Source of the DNA: Zygaena filipendulae | Lineage: Eukaryota > Arthropoda > Insecta > Lepidoptera > Zygaenidae | Length of the DNA stretch: 64,000 nucleotides | NCBI GenBank assembly: GCA_907165275.2 | Contig: OU015664.1 | Location: forward strand, 7,774,001 to 7,838,000 | Direction of reading: 5' to 3' | Part shown: positions 15,001-23,980 of the stretch, piece by piece | Numbering within the stretch: position 1 is the stretch's first letter | How the letters are laid out: the number at the start of each line of letters is the position of its first letter | The notes under the pieces: generated by a model | Databases searched by the model: none | What the model was told of the DNA's origin: nothing | What the model saw: only the letters and a program-made list of their open reading frames with translations | Made by a program: the position numbers and the translations under genes

Positions 15001-18000
15001 GTCGCGTGTCAAGTCAAGTTCAAGCAGACAGAACTGGCAAGCAGCACCGTGTGTAATATTACACGAACCATTTGGAGACACTTTTCACCCCCTAATAATT
15101 CCAAAACTATTTTACATAAACATGTCAAAATTGGCTCACATATTAAGACTTGCGAGATAAACATGTGCTCCAAATTTCATAAGCACAGCTCAAACGGTTA
15201 TTTAGATATTAACGTCCAAAAATCGTGATTTTTATCACTGACTGACCTATAGACCAAAATTATAACGCACTTCCAGATGACTTAGGAGCTCGATTTTTGG
15301 CATCAAGGTAGGCTTTTAGGCGTAAACAAAGGGAAAAATCTGAAAACTGGAAAAAACTAAAAAAAAATTATAATTATTAATAATTAAAGTTTTTAGATTT
15401 TTCCTATCAAGAAGGTAATATAACAAAGTTAAGTATTGTAGTATGCAACTGGCTAATCAGAATTTCGAAATATTCTTAAATGATTTATTTTACGTCACTC
15501 AATTAAACTGAGTCAAATACATTCGTTGTCAGCGCGAATTTTCCTATTTTCATTGGTTTATACCTATAAAACTAGTTATTCTCAAGTTAAAAGTGAGTCA
15601 GAGTTTGTTTTACGTAGAATATAATTAATGAATATCTGTGAATATTAGAATAATTACAATTAAGAATTTTAAAAACTCTTTTTTTGTGGTTACCTACTAT
15701 TCTTTTATCGCCCCCTGTCAATTTTTCTTAAAAATATTCAATGTAAAGAATCGTGGACTCTCACTATTTTATTATAGTATAGATGATTACGTACCTAGAA
15801 CTGAAAATTCAGACATATTTAATAACAGTGAATTTAGAATCGCCTGTATTTTAACTTTTAAGAGTAACATTTGAGGTACATTCTGTGAGAATATGTGTCG
15901 AGTTTGACCGCGTGAGGCAACGGATTGCTTTAGGGTTAATTTGAAGCGTATTATTCACTTTACAAGCGACTTCCTTACTGTCTGGTTGATGGAGCATAGT
16001 CGTGGACTAAACGGCACATTGAAATGCCGACGTGTAGGTACTGTCCATAAAAAATGCTCATTAGGTAATATAGATGCGCTTTTTAAACATTAATTAGGTA
16101 TGCTCTTTTGGTTAACTAATTTAAGAATAACTTATCCTATTTTCCAATGACAAAATCCGAATTATACAAATTTCTCAATTCACCTAGAACTCACCTAAAC
16201 ACTAAGTAGGTATGTACATATATTAAGATAATAGCCTACCCATAGAACTTCTAAATCGAAAATTACGCAATCCAAAAGCAAATCAAATTCCACTTCGAAG
16301 TATATCAGAGCGTATCTTGCAGTGCGGTGTCTTAAATGGAGTTTTTTTTTTCTTTATTCATATAATATGAACAAGTAGACTACAGCGCGGCGTAAACAAT
16401 TCGATACTTATTCTCACAGAAATGAATACTGTCCCCTACACTAGGTGTAAGTAAACCTGTACTGTTGCAAACGAATATCTAATTAATTTTCAGTGGTACT
16501 GTCTTTCTAATAATTCAAATCGATCAGTGGTAGGCGTAGCACAAACCAATAATAATAAATATTAGTACCTACGTTTATTTTTGTCTTTTGGATTAAATCG
16601 GTATTTTGTTAATTTTATCTTTTTGGTTTTTAGGATAGTGAATTTTTTGTGTTTTCGGAAGTCGGTTTAAATTTTTTTGTTAAAATTTTGACTATAATTG
16701 ACAGGTGAACGGAGTTGCAAGAGCTATTTTAATATAGATTAAGAAATTTTACATCATGAGCGAAAGTGTCTGTTCGATTCTTTGATTCTTTATTGGAATA
16801 CCGAACTCAATTTTATACATTAGGATTTTCGGTCTATTTATGAACGTCACGAAAACTGGTTATTTTCCAGAGCTATGTTTGCTAAAAGTTGAAGAGCACA
16901 ATGACTCTAAGAGAGTATCAAGTGATTATTTATTATTAACACAGAATTTTAAGAATCTTACCTCTTTGGATTGCTTCGTAGCGAACATAAAATCCCCCTT
17001 GATTTGGAAGTCTTTGGCGTCTTCGAACAGCACCTGAGCACTATCCAAGGCAGCGGGATCATTGGCAACTAATACAGTACTTGTGTTGTTTGGCTTCCAA
17101 CGCTCAACATAGAATTTTTTCGTGAAAATATCCGCTCCGGACGACCAAAAAAAAGCCTTCACAAATATACTGATTTGCTTGAATGTTTTTCCGCCATCGA
17201 GTGTTAAGTACAACTGAAAAAAAAATCCGTTACTAAAAAGGTATCTAGGTAATAATTATGTTTAATTATAGAATTATTGTAGGCATAAACCGACAGTGAG
17301 TTCGAGCAGAAGGAAGCCATTTAATTAAAGTCAGATTAAAAGGTTGATAATGTGTCACCGATGGTAATTTCGCGCTGTTCCACGCGTCGCGTCGTTTGGT
17401 TTTATACTTCAGTTTTGAATGGAAAATTAAATCAAAATATAGGTATTATACTAGGTAGGTATATATAACATGTGGTAAAATTAGCTGCAATTATTTACAG
17501 GGCTGAAAGTATACGTTATAACAAACAGGATAACCGAAATAATAATATTTTAAATTTTTTTAATCTTTTTTATTTCATGAACATGTTAATAACGGTGTAT
17601 ACTTTCAACCCTGTAAATATTTGCAGCTAATTTTACCACATCTTATATAATATATTTATGGTGTTTAATGTATATTTTGTTTTTGTATACTTGTCCATAA
17701 TTTAAAAAGTTTGAACTGGAAAAGAACTGCATTTGTAACGTGTGTGTGGGTGAATAAATATTTATTTTATTTATTTATTAAAAAAATAGTTCACCTACCC
17801 TCCTATTCGAGTCCACCTTGTCCAGTATCACGTATTTGTGCGGAAACTCTTCATCAAAGGCCAGTTCGCTTGGGTGGAATGCCAAATCGGATCTCTGGAT
17901 GTTACGGCCATTATCACTCGTGTAATATAGCTTCTTGTTGGTTGTATCCACAAACACACACTAGAAAAATTTACATCGTAACTCGCATCATAAGTATTGT

Positions 18001-20718
18001 AAAAATTAAAATAGAATTTTTAATGTTACGTCGTAAAAACATAAATCACATAGGGACAGCTAGTTTATTAATAAATCAATGTAGAGTTACTAGATAGACT
18101 AGAGTTATAAGGAAATTTCATTAGTACAATATCAATCACAGTTTATCTTTATAAGTAAAAATTAATGTGTGTATGTCTGTCCTCTGTCCTCCATTTCAAA
18201 ACCATTGGTCCGATTGTGATGAAACTTTGGTGGGTTGTCCTGTGTGCGTCCGCAAAGGTTCCTGATCCCAAAACTCATGCGGGTGAAACCACAGGGCACA
18301 ACTAGTAGTATTAATAAAAAATATAATTACCATAAATTATGAAATAGTGATACTCACAAACTCTGGATATTTTGGATGATTGAAGAACTTATCCAATTGG
18401 GCATATTCACTGTCTGGTTTGTCTTCCAATTTGAAACTGTCAGTTTTATTTGTGAAATTTTTCCCATAATCATATGATATATACAGCGATGATGCTGCAA
18501 GGCCTCCCTTGTTCCTCGGACTGGAGTCTCTTGCCAAACAGATGATTACATTGGACCCTTCGCCAACCCAGTGCACCATTAGCTGCTGGTGACTGTCATT
18601 GAGATGACTTGTCTGACAGATTAAAAAAAAGGGTTTTTCTTACAAATCTGTTCTTTTTCATAGCCTATTGTACAATTAGTATTATTATAATAGTAATAAT
18701 ACTATTATAATAATTATAATATTATTATTATATTATAATAATTAGTATTATTATAATAGTAATAATACTATTATAATAATACTAATATAATAAGAATCTA
18801 TTAAATTTTTAACTATCATTGCTATATTAACATATAAACTATAAGGAAGAATGAACATGGAGTAAACTGAACACATTAGTCTGTCATTTGTTTTGAGTTC
18901 ATAAAAACAAAGCTAAGAATAAGTACACTTCGTGTATAACTATTACAATACTGTTACAGATAGTTAAGATCCACTGTGAATCTTAAAGTTTTAAGTATGT
19001 TTAAAAAAAATGATTTCTCAAGCTGATTCTTATGGTACCTACCAAGAGCCCTGAGAAAAATTGTACCATACACTCTGTAAGTTAAATTTTCAAACTACAA
19101 CTCTGCCCTCCTTATTGCAAACGCAGTGCAGTACTTGCAGAATAGTGGTTAGGAGATAAATGTGATTTAAACATATTTCTTGATATCTAATTAAGAAATC
19201 TCTCTTATAAAACTGTTAAAGTGTAATAAGAAGAAACATGTAAATATATTTTTAAGTTTAGATTTTCTCCTTGGGATGTTATTTTTGCAAAAACTTAAAA
19301 TAACAAAAATGTTGTGCAATACAATTAGCAGGGCAGATCTGTATGATGAATCTAAAAAATACATCTATTCTAACTTGACACTAATTGACAAATGTGTGAA
19401 AGACAAGTGGCAAAGAATTATTTTAATAAAACAATAAATAATAATTATAAAATTAATAATTCTTACCCCTGGCCCACCTATACATATTTTATCGGTCTTA
19501 CAAAAAAATATTCACATTAGGTACCTAGTATGATTTTATTACAATATCTATAAATCTGGCAGATAAAAATAGTTACTTAAGTTTTTCCTAGAGAGTACAT
19601 TTGCAATTTTTCTTTTATTTTTCAATTGTACTAAATCTTATCATGTACCTATTTTAAAAATATTTCTTATCCAGCTGAAAGCTGAAGCTCATCCATCAAA
19701 TGAAAAAGTACATATCTAGGTACCAACAAACATTTTTTTTTATTAATTTAGATAGCCGATGGATAATGTATTGAGCACACAAGGAGTAAAATAGAAAAAG
19801 TTGGCTACAGTAATTAAGGTTGAGAATCTCAAAATCTCAACTTGAGATTTTCTCGGTTGGGTTTTACATAAAAACTAGAAATTAATCCGATCCAGACTAT
19901 CTCTCTCAAAACATTTTTAGAACTTGACTAATTGAAAAAGTTTACTTTGATTAAATTTTTAGTAAAAGGTAATATTTTTTTGATATTTTTAAACATTTTT
20001 TATATTTTTGTTTTTATTTCAACTTGAAGCAAATATTTGTGAACAACATTGAACATAGCATAAATTTGGAATATAGGTAGAAATCAGAAAATCAATTGTA
20101 TCTTTACATTTTCTAGATGTTTATTTGTTTAGGTAGATACCTACCTACCTACTTAGAGAGTTATGACAAAGCAAATAATATATCGAATATCAACAAAGTA
20201 AAAATAAAATTTACTCAAGTGATTAGGGATGTATATGTAAAAATATAAAATATGTATCTGTATAGTATATTTGCATCGAACGTAGATAGGTACTTACTAC
20301 CTACCTGTATAATTATGTCAAATAAAAATAATGACGAAGCAAAAATTCTCAAAATTATTTTACACGTCATGGTATGATACAGTCATGTTTCTTTGGTAGT
20401 CAATGATTTTAAATTGTCGGTAGTCCTAAACCTATTAGTAGGTGTTTAAAATTTTAAAAAATAATCGCTCATTACCCAAGTACTGATGTTTTTGTTATTT
20501 AAATCCTGCGGCAGTGACGCGTCTCGTTTAATTCTTTCTCCGGGTAAATTGGGTTCTTCTGTATATTTTCTGTTGATTGTTTTAATTCCATTAGAACCTC
20601 GTTCCTGCGCTACATACAGTGTAGTACCTGACGATCCATATTGCCTTATACCGACAACACACGACAATAAAGTCAATATAGAAATAACCACAGCACAACG
20701 TCTAAACACCATCAACAT
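1..20718 (-). CDS. SORL1: Sortilin-related receptor (SorLA/SORL1-like), 5' part, 13 coding exons
   Basis: Type I sorting receptor of the VPS10 family; in animals SorLA carries cargo between Golgi, endosome and cell surface. Coding exons on the minus strand, all with GT/AG borders and consistent phases, are 20476-20718, 18358-18612, 17799-17960, 16962-17213, 12947-13209, 11666-11853, 11147-11228, 8413-8676, 6802-8323, 3523-3727, 2398-2522, 929-1144 and 115-244, giving about 1302 residues. Order: signal peptide (about 1-23), propeptide ending in RIKR (62-65), VPS10 beta-propeller (about 85-610), 10CC region (about 618-742), six-bladed YWTD propeller (about 750-1010), EGF-like, then five LDLa repeats from about residue 1074. 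The last exon leaves in phase 1 in a Pro/Thr-rich linker. Remaining LDLa repeats, FnIII domains, membrane segment and tail must lie left of base 1. Known vertebrate SorLA has the same domain order with 11 LDLa repeats. Confidence 0.95.
115..244 (-). CDS. SORL1: SorLA exon 13: rest of LDLa repeat 5 and linker
   Basis: 130 bp, phase 0 in, phase 1 out at donor GTTAGT (109-114). Encodes [19 protein letters not shown], completing repeat 5, then a linker rich in Pro and Thr ([15 protein letters not shown]). Two extra residues (AA) sit inside the acidic SDE loop. The gene continues off the left edge. Confidence 0.88.
610..860. repeat. Dispersed repeat fragment, likely LINE-derived
   Basis: Contains 'gacaaacgggcaggtggcac', 'gttaagtgattacccccgc' and 'gtttcctcacgatgttttcc', sequences I recognise as a high-copy lepidopteran retroposon tail. 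It lies in the SorLA intron between exons 12 and 13. Ends are not defined and no coding remains. Confidence 0.5.
929..1144 (-). CDS. SORL1: SorLA exon 12: LDLa repeat 4 and first half of repeat 5
   Basis: 216 bp, phase 0-0. Starts with a basic/proline linker ([10 protein letters not shown]), then [16 protein letters not shown]...[13 protein letters not shown] and [19 protein letters not shown]. The donor GTGAGT interrupts repeat 5 just before Cys4. High GC compared with the surrounding introns. Open frames on the plus strand here are shadows. Confidence 0.9.
1407..1575. repeat. Dispersed repeat copy (also at 33580-33730)
   Basis: 'aatttcgaaaaattctttct...cggatgcctacgtcatacaa' and the following roughly 130 bp are repeated almost verbatim at 33600-33725 (intron of gene C). 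Both end in 'cattcaggacaaagcatttt'. Noncoding; a relative with the same 'cagtcagtcatt' ending lies near 10710-10750. Confidence 0.6.
1887..2214 (+). mobile_element. MITE, about 330 bp, with two CRE-like TGACGTCA sites
   Basis: Bounded by imperfect inverted ends (GGGATGTGGACTA... and the complement of ...TTAGTCAACATGCC) with inner inverted blocks AGTCCG...ACACGTATTTTTT. A second copy in opposite orientation is at about 21875-22193, and a fragment at about 38340-38440. Each full copy has TGACGTCA twice (here 2036-2043 and 2081-2088). No coding capacity. It sits in the SorLA intron between exons 11 and 12. Confidence 0.7.
2398..2522 (-). CDS. SORL1: SorLA exon 11: LDLa repeat 3 (125 bp, phase 1 to 0)
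   Basis: Encodes [D][19 protein letters not shown] then a [15 protein letters not shown] cluster. The first Cys closes the previous repeat. Donor GTTAGT. This exon's length, phases and CGxxxC...QC..GQ pattern are shared by every A-type exon of the LDLa-only genes at 23732-29249, 30547-41452 and 57031-62963, which makes it the likely donor exon. Confidence 0.9.
2639..2841 (+). mobile_element. Mini-Helitron-like element (complete copy)
   Basis: Begins TCCTACTAATAGTATAAATG and ends with a GC-rich 'gcgggtgaaaccacggg' hairpin followed by ccacagCTAGT. TC at the 5' end, a 3' hairpin and a CTRRT end are Helitron hallmarks. Noncoding. One of roughly 30 copies of this family in the window. Confidence 0.65.
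2858..3057 (+). mobile_element. Mini-Helitron-like element, 5' altered, with ATGG microsatellite
   Basis: Same family as the copy just upstream, ending 'gcgggtgaaaccgcgggg' then aCTAGT. Its 5' part contains a short (ATGG)n run at 2880-2898. Insert in the SorLA intron between exons 10 and 11. Confidence 0.6.
3167..3415 (-). mobile_element. Mini-Helitron-like element, reverse orientation
   Basis: Starts ACTAGctgtcccgcgcggtttcac on the plus strand, the complement of the family 3' end, with a divergent body ('cccccttgggcctaaggggt') and 'cattcagtcagtcaatt'. Noncoding; SorLA intron. Confidence 0.55.
3523..3727 (-). CDS. SORL1: SorLA exon 10: LDLa repeats 1 and 2
   Basis: Phase 0 in, phase 1 out, 205 bp. 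Reads [17 protein letters not shown]..., joining the TCEP of exon 9 into a perfect LDLa start, then a second repeat ([14 protein letters not shown]...CADMSDEK). The last Cys of repeat 2 is encoded at the start of exon 11. Acidic [12 protein letters not shown] and [12 protein letters not shown] calcium-binding clusters are intact. The acceptor (CCCCAAAG) has a poor pyrimidine tract, but it is the only AG that restores frame. Confidence 0.85.
4288..4312. repeat. Small perfect hairpin
   Basis: ATGGACCAAT, 5-base loop, ATTGGTCCAT: a 10-bp perfect stem in an otherwise unremarkable AT-rich intron stretch (about 3990-4700) where I see no gene. Confidence 0.5.
4711..4912 (-). mobile_element. Mini-Helitron-like element, reverse orientation
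   Basis: Family body 'gttttacccgcgttaatttc', 'aattccggggcaaaaagtaa', (CAGA)n run and end 'cgcatttataatattagtag'. A second, shorter trace lies at 4486-4560. Noncoding; SorLA intron. Confidence 0.6.
4948..6690 (-). mobile_element. Tc1/mariner-type DNA transposon, 1743 bp, degenerate
   Basis: Terminal inverted repeats start CAGTCATGGTCAACTAATTA at the left and, on the complement at the right, CAGTCGTGGTCAACTAATTA. They match at 27 of 28 bases. TA dinucleotides flank both ends (4946-4947, 6691-6692), the Tc1/mariner target duplication, and the length fits a full Tc1 element. The transposase is on the minus strand and broken (see 5460-6040). Inserted in the SorLA intron between exons 9 and 10. 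Confidence 0.85.
5460..6040 (-). pseudogene. Tc1-like transposase relic
   Basis: Minus-strand fragments show the end of the DDE domain: '[20 protein letters not shown]' then [16 protein letters not shown], recognisable as the family's D-N-x-PKHT and LDWPxxSPDLNPIE blocks. The frame is interrupted by stops just upstream of GPKQT and throughout the preceding part (a '[13 protein letters not shown]'-like stretch near 5720-5770). It cannot make an active enzyme. Plus-strand open frames here are shadows. Confidence 0.75.
6802..8323 (-). CDS. SORL1: SorLA exon 9: 10CC region, YWTD propeller and EGF-like domain
   Basis: A single 1522-bp exon (about 507 codons, phase 2 in, phase 0 out). It completes VPS10 ('[13 protein letters not shown]'), carries the cysteine-rich 10CC block, then LDLR class B blades ([36 protein letters not shown]) and an EGF-like module ([14 protein letters not shown]...CECPNG). 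It ends with TTCEP at donor GTGAGT (6796-6801), so Cys1 of the first LDLa repeat is in this exon. A Tc1-like transposon end lies only about 110 bp past the donor. An unusually large exon for this otherwise finely split gene. Confidence 0.94.
8413..18612 (-). CDS. SORL1: SorLA exons 2-8: VPS10 domain
   Basis: Seven exons (18358-18612, 17799-17960, 16962-17213, 12947-13209, 11666-11853, 11147-11228, 8413-8676) encode the bulk of the VPS10 ten-bladed propeller. Family hallmarks are visible: '[16 protein letters not shown]' in exon 2, '[12 protein letters not shown]' in exon 4, '[14 protein letters not shown]' and '[13 protein letters not shown]' in exon 6, '[12 protein letters not shown]' and 'YSTNEGIEW' in exon 8. 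These are the Asp-box and blade signatures of VPS10 proteins. Exon 5, which has a long open frame on the opposite strand, reads on the minus strand as [16 protein letters not shown] and continues in frame. Confidence 0.93.
9764..9955 (-). mobile_element. Mini-Helitron-like element, reverse orientation
   Basis: 'cccgcgttaatttcagagtt', 'gtttttgcgtgaaagagtaa', (CATC)n and 'cgcgtttataatattattt'. The CTAGT end is missing. The 2.4-kb intron 8677-11146 otherwise shows only AT-rich sequence and a truncated copy at 10657-10770; I see no gene in it. Confidence 0.5.
10657..10770 (-). mobile_element. Truncated mini-Helitron-like copy
   Basis: Starts ACTAGctgttccgcgcggtt and loses family identity within about 110 bp. 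Noncoding, SorLA intron between exons 7 and 8. Confidence 0.45.
12008..12371 (+). mobile_element. Composite mini-Helitron-like element
   Basis: Starts 'atactaatattataaagagt' and has two in-line copies of a block 'tttcact...agctaca..gat.ctgagtgacatagggtac', ending 'gaatccgcggggatcggCTAGT'. The duplicated block suggests an internal tandem duplication; related blocks occur at 57720-58010. SorLA intron between exons 5 and 6. Confidence 0.55.
14270..14450 (-). mobile_element. Mini-Helitron-like fragment
   Basis: 'cgcgcgttaatttcagagtt', 'aattccggggtaaaaaggat' and 'cattcacatttataatatta'. A short plus-oriented remnant is also at about 13985-14060. No coding support in this 3.7-kb intron (13210-16961). 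Confidence 0.45.
14806..15183 (+). repeat. Two tandem copies of a 189-bp unit
   Basis: The block starting 'cacgcggtcgcgt' and ending 'ccaaatttcataag' occurs twice, offset by 189 bases, with only a few differences. Because 189 is a multiple of three the repeat keeps a 158-codon frame open, which I read as chance. The 'ccaaatttcataagcac' wording resembles a retroposon tail. SorLA intron. Confidence 0.75.
16510..16680 (+). repeat. Unclassified dispersed repeat ('cgatcagtggtag' family)
   Basis: 'gatcagtggtag..agcacaaaccaataataat' followed by 'tgtcttttggattaaatcgg' and 'gtcggtttaa'. Copies in either orientation occur at about 22570-22700 (diverged), 32880-33025, 42027-42175, 42634-42755 and 58376-58492. 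Noncoding, T-rich, about 150-170 bp. Confidence 0.55.
17470..17641. mobile_element. MITE with about 45-bp inverted ends
   Basis: Left end ATGTGGTAAAATTAGCTGCA, right end TGCAGCTAATTTTACCACAT. The pairing continues with few mismatches through TATTTACAGGG and TGAAAGTATAC, leaving an AT-rich centre. 172 bp, no coding. In the SorLA intron between exons 3 and 4. Confidence 0.75.
18140..18306 (+). mobile_element. Mini-Helitron-like element
   Basis: Diverged body ('gtccgattgtgatgaaactt') ending 'catgcgggtgaaaccacagg' then gcacaaCTAGT. It ends about 50 bp downstream (in gene sense) of SorLA exon 2's donor. Confidence 0.5.
18675..18792. repeat. AT-only palindromic repeat
   Basis: Two copies of 'agtattattataatagtaat' plus its complement, arranged head-to-tail and inverted, almost all TTA/TAA. 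A cruciform-prone low-complexity tract in SorLA intron 1 (18613-20475), where I find no gene. Confidence 0.6.
20476..20718 (-). CDS. SORL1: SorLA exon 1: signal peptide and propeptide
   Basis: 81 codons, from ATG at 20718 to donor GTAATG after a Trp codon, phase 0. A hydrophobic core ([14 protein letters not shown]) follows the RR pair at residues 6-7, and the dibasic RIKR at 62-65 fits furin removal of the VPS10 propeptide. This start is chosen because the Met sits directly before the signal peptide. A second in-frame Met lies at residue 3. This exon resembles the first exons of the LDLa-only genes at 23732 and 41452. Confidence 0.9.
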
Positions 20719-20795
20719 TTTGATAACACTATTGTTTTATGAATTATGTGATGTACCTAGATTGTAATTTGTAGGTACCTATTTCGGGTTTCAAC

Positions 20796-20818
20796 GTAGA
20801 CGGAGAATCTCCATCTAC
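20796..20818. repeat. GC-containing hairpin upstream of SorLA
   Basis: GTAGACGGAGA, one base, TCTCCATCTAC: an 11-bp stem with one mismatch, flanked by direct copies of 'cgggtttcaac'. It lies about 80-100 bp upstream of the SorLA ATG, so in the promoter or 5' UTR. Function unknown. Confidence 0.4.
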
Positions 20819-20902
20819 GGGTTTCAACAATCTACTTTCTCTACGCTACCACTGACAAAGACAAACTGACGAAGTGACAACTGAGTACCTACTGTCAAAT
20901 GA

Positions 20903-21147
20903 CTTTTTTTATTTTTGTTTTTACCCCAATGGGGAAGGCAAAGGAAGTTAAGTCAAAACAGCCAATTTGAAATGCATTGGTGAGATGCATTTCGATGCTT
21001 TCCTGGAACTTTTGGCAGCAACTCTTTACAGTTGAACGCTCAAGACGCTCTGTGGGAAGTTTGTATTGTAAAACATATCTGAATTGGCTGCATTTACTAA
21101 GTTTCCTTTGCCTTCCACGAAAGGGGTAAACTTTGAAAAAAAAAAAT
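20903..21147. mobile_element. MITE with CAAAGGAA-type inverted ends
   Basis: Left 'ttaccccaatggggaaggc..aaggaa' pairs with right 'tttcctttgccttccacgaa' and 'aggggtaaa'. Inner blocks CAGCCAATT and AATTGGCTG also pair. About 245 bp, no coding. It lies in the spacer between the divergently oriented SorLA and gene B. Confidence 0.65.
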
Positions 21148-21874
21148 GTATAGTAAAACGACAACCTCCCGATGAACGCCCCATTTCATCTTATTTCACT
21201 GTTTCCACACACTGTTTATCACTAATGGATCACTATTATGCACAATCCACCACATTCACACAATATAAATCACGATAAACTAATTTGCAAAACAAAGAAA
21301 TAAAACTGACATCCACTCTGCTAGAAATCCCGCCAAAAGTCCCCTGACAAATGACAATGATAAACCATGAAGGGTGGGTTTTTTGGCGGTTCGGTCATTT
21401 ATTTTCATGTCGATAAAAAATGGCTAAAAATGGATATTGTTATCTTATCTATTGTACACAATAATTTTCACAGTGACGGTTTTTTATGTGCTCAGGAAGA
21501 TATAGTTATGACATTTCAAGCTGATTTGTTCGGTTTCCTTCAAGAGCTCCGAGAAAGTTCTTGCAAGCTATGGTACCGTGGCTTGCAATTTCAAACCGTA
21601 CAATGAAGCATTTTAATTTTTAATAGAAAATACATTGATCTAATTAATTTTATTTGAAACTGGCTAAATGCATTTTAAGCGAAAGTCCATAAAAAAGAAG
21701 AAAGAAATAGATGAAGGGCAGAGAGAAGGTAATCACTACGTGATGAAGGGTATTTTCCGTGCTAGGGAGCTATTTCATCGTCCGTTGATACCAAGACGTA
21801 AAAATGTAGTCTGGGACCCAATTTTCACCTCCTTCGAAAAAAATCTCGAAGTCGTGTTTGCTATTCAATGGGCA

Positions 21875-22193
21875 TGTTGACTATTTTTTATTTTTTAGTC
21901 CGTCTTGTAGATTATTAAAAAATATTGGACACGTATTTTTTTCTTTTTTTACGTAATCAAAAAATAACGGCGATACTGAGTTGAAATTTCGCGTGACGTC
22001 ACTATTCTGACATTTTGTATGGCGGTTTTGCGTTTAGTGACGTCACGACCCCCTCACCCTAAACTTTAATGCGCTTTATTTCTGTATATTTTAATTTATT
22101 TGAAAAAGCAAAAATACGTGTCTATTGTTTTTTTATTTTCTAACTGACGGACTAATTAGAATTTTGCTTTTCAAAAGTCGTCAACATCCCTAT
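21875..22193 (-). mobile_element. MITE, second copy of the TGACGTCA-bearing element
   Basis: Inverse of the element at 1887-2214, reading 'ttgactattttttatttttt' at the left and 'tcgtcaacatccc' at the right. TGACGTCA occurs at 21994-22001 and 22038-22045. No coding. Confidence 0.7.
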
Positions 22194-23155
22194 TCCTATG
22201 CCGACCACAAAATCTCGATAGCTACCTAATAAATAAATAAATAGATACTCCAACCTGTTTCTTCGTATCTCCTTTTCTCAATCTCAACACAAATCGAACT
22301 AGACTTCAAGTTTATAGTGCAAAATGTTGCCAGTAAAAGCTTGCAACATTCGAAAGCCCTTCCATTTTACACGATTCATCCGGAGCTAAAACGGCAGCAG
22401 CTTTTTATAGTTTTTAAATGATGTGCATCGTTTTAGATCAAGAACTAACATTAGTTTGTGCTACCACTGATCGTTTAAGTTGATGATAAGCCAAATAGGG
22501 AGTGTGTAGATGGGTTACCTAAGTCAACTTCAGTCACGAGCTCGTTGCGAGCAGAACAACCGATCAATGGCAGCACAAACTGAAAGATAATAATACAACG
22601 TGTATTTTTGTCTTTTGGATTCCATCGGTATTTTGTTACTTCTAATTTTTAGTGTAGAGCATGTTTTTTGAAGTCAGTTTAATTTTTTGTTATGATTATA
22701 AATTATCACAGGCGGCCAGTCCACACTTGTCTGTGCCACCCAGCCGCGCTTCCTCAGCACGCTCCACGCACGGCCGGGCTATCCCCGAAAAGCCTGTCCC
22801 GTGCGGGACATTTCATTTTGATTTAAAAATCGGGACGTCCCGCCGACGCCGACGAAGAACGTCCGACAACGCTGATTAATCAAGCAACACAATATCATAA
22901 CTATATTTTATATCAATTTGAACCAGTATCAGTTGGCGAGAGACCCTGCACGAAGTCAAAACATTAGATTAATATTTTTAAACTATAAATCACTGATACG
23001 AATATTATTGTAGAGATGATGATTATTTTATAGAGCAGAATCGTTATTAAAGTTTAATCTACAAAAGGTTAACTGTTTATCTAAACTTGAAAAGATAAAT
23101 ATAGTTTTTCTTATACATATGTTAGTAATTGTTATTAACATTTTATTATGTAATA

Positions 23156-23340
23156 CTAGCTGTGCCCCGCGGTTTCACCCGCGTGAGTTTCAAAGTTCCC
23201 GCAGGAAGTCCAAAGTAGCCCAATTTACTCCTTATAACATCAGCTAATTAGCAGTTATTAAAGTTCCGTCAAAATCGGTCTAAGCGTTTCGGAGATTTAC
23301 CCGCGTGAGTTTCGGAATTTCCGCAGGAACTCCAAATTTT
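23156..23340 (-). mobile_element. Mini-Helitron-like element, second subfamily
   Basis: Starts 'tagctgtgccccgcggtttc' and has the 'ccttataacatcagctaatt' and 'tccgtcaaaatcggtct' blocks that mark a second subfamily. The same subfamily is at 35406-35810, 37315-37520, 46454-46680, about 57990-58250 and 63745-64000. Confidence 0.55.
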
Positions 23341-23468
23341 TTTTATATAAACCTTGTCCTGACAATAACGTACACAAAAAAAAACACTTATCCAATTTGA
23401 TGCAGTCGTTTGGAAGTTACGCGCTTAGCAACACATTTGGCGATTCATTTTTACTATACAGATTTCAG

Positions 23469-23669
23469 ACTAGCTATCCCTCGCGGTTTCACCCTTGAAA
23501 ATTTCGGATACCACAGGAATTCCAAGATACAAAGTAGGTGCCCTATGTCCTTTTCTGTACCCCTGACAACGTGTGTACAAAATTTCATAATGATTGGTTG
23601 TGCCGTTCTGGCGTGAAAGCGTAACAGGCAGACAGACAGAGTTACTTTCGCATTTATAATATTAGTAGG
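23469..23669 (-). mobile_element. Mini-Helitron-like element just upstream of gene B
   Basis: ACTAGctatccctcgcggtt at the left, 'cgcatttataatattagtag' at the right. It ends about 60 bp before the gene B ATG, so it probably forms part of that gene's promoter region. Confidence 0.6.
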
Positions 23670-23731
23670 GAACTAGGAATAGGTACATACACATAGTCGT
23701 AATATTTATTACTATTGTCATAGTCATTATA

Positions 23732-23980
23732 ATGGTTGCGGCGTGGAGACGTTCACTAACGAGTTTTTCTTTATTATGCTACTTAACTTATGTGATGGGG
23801 CTCAGTTTACGGAGCGGAGTGGGAACAGAAGAAAATAATGCTACTTTTCACGTGAAAAACACATCAGAACCAAAGAAAGCAGACGATGTCACACAACAAT
23901 TGTTTATATTTGGATCAATGGAAAAGAAAACTCATCTACAAAAGCCAAAATTACGCATTTCGCATATTGCTGGAGCACAA
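23732..23980 (+). CDS. Gene B exon 1: signal peptide and spacer
   Basis: 83 codons, phase 0 out at GTAATA. RR at residues 6-7 is followed by a hydrophobic core ([16 protein letters not shown]), aligned position for position with gene C ([21 protein letters not shown]) and with SorLA exon 1. The rest is a hydrophilic Lys/Thr-rich spacer without Cys. Confidence 0.8.

Larger units (their letters stand above)
20719..23731. other. Divergent intergenic region between SorLA and gene B
   Basis: About 3 kb that must hold both promoters. It contains two MITEs (20903-21147, 21875-22193), a GC-rich patch at 22710-22870 with no convincing frame, and two reverse mini-Helitron-like copies (23156-23340, 23469-23669) that reach to within 60 bp of the gene B start. 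I see no clear TATA box for SorLA. Confidence 0.6.

Noticed and set aside
14752..15228. 158-codon frame with internal 63-residue repeat
   Set aside because: Explained by the 189-bp tandem repeat, which preserves frame; no splice or protein family support.
22661..22879. 72-codon frame in a GC-rich patch upstream of gene B
   Set aside because: Composition is odd but there is no domain, no splice context and no paralogue; kept only as part of the intergenic description.
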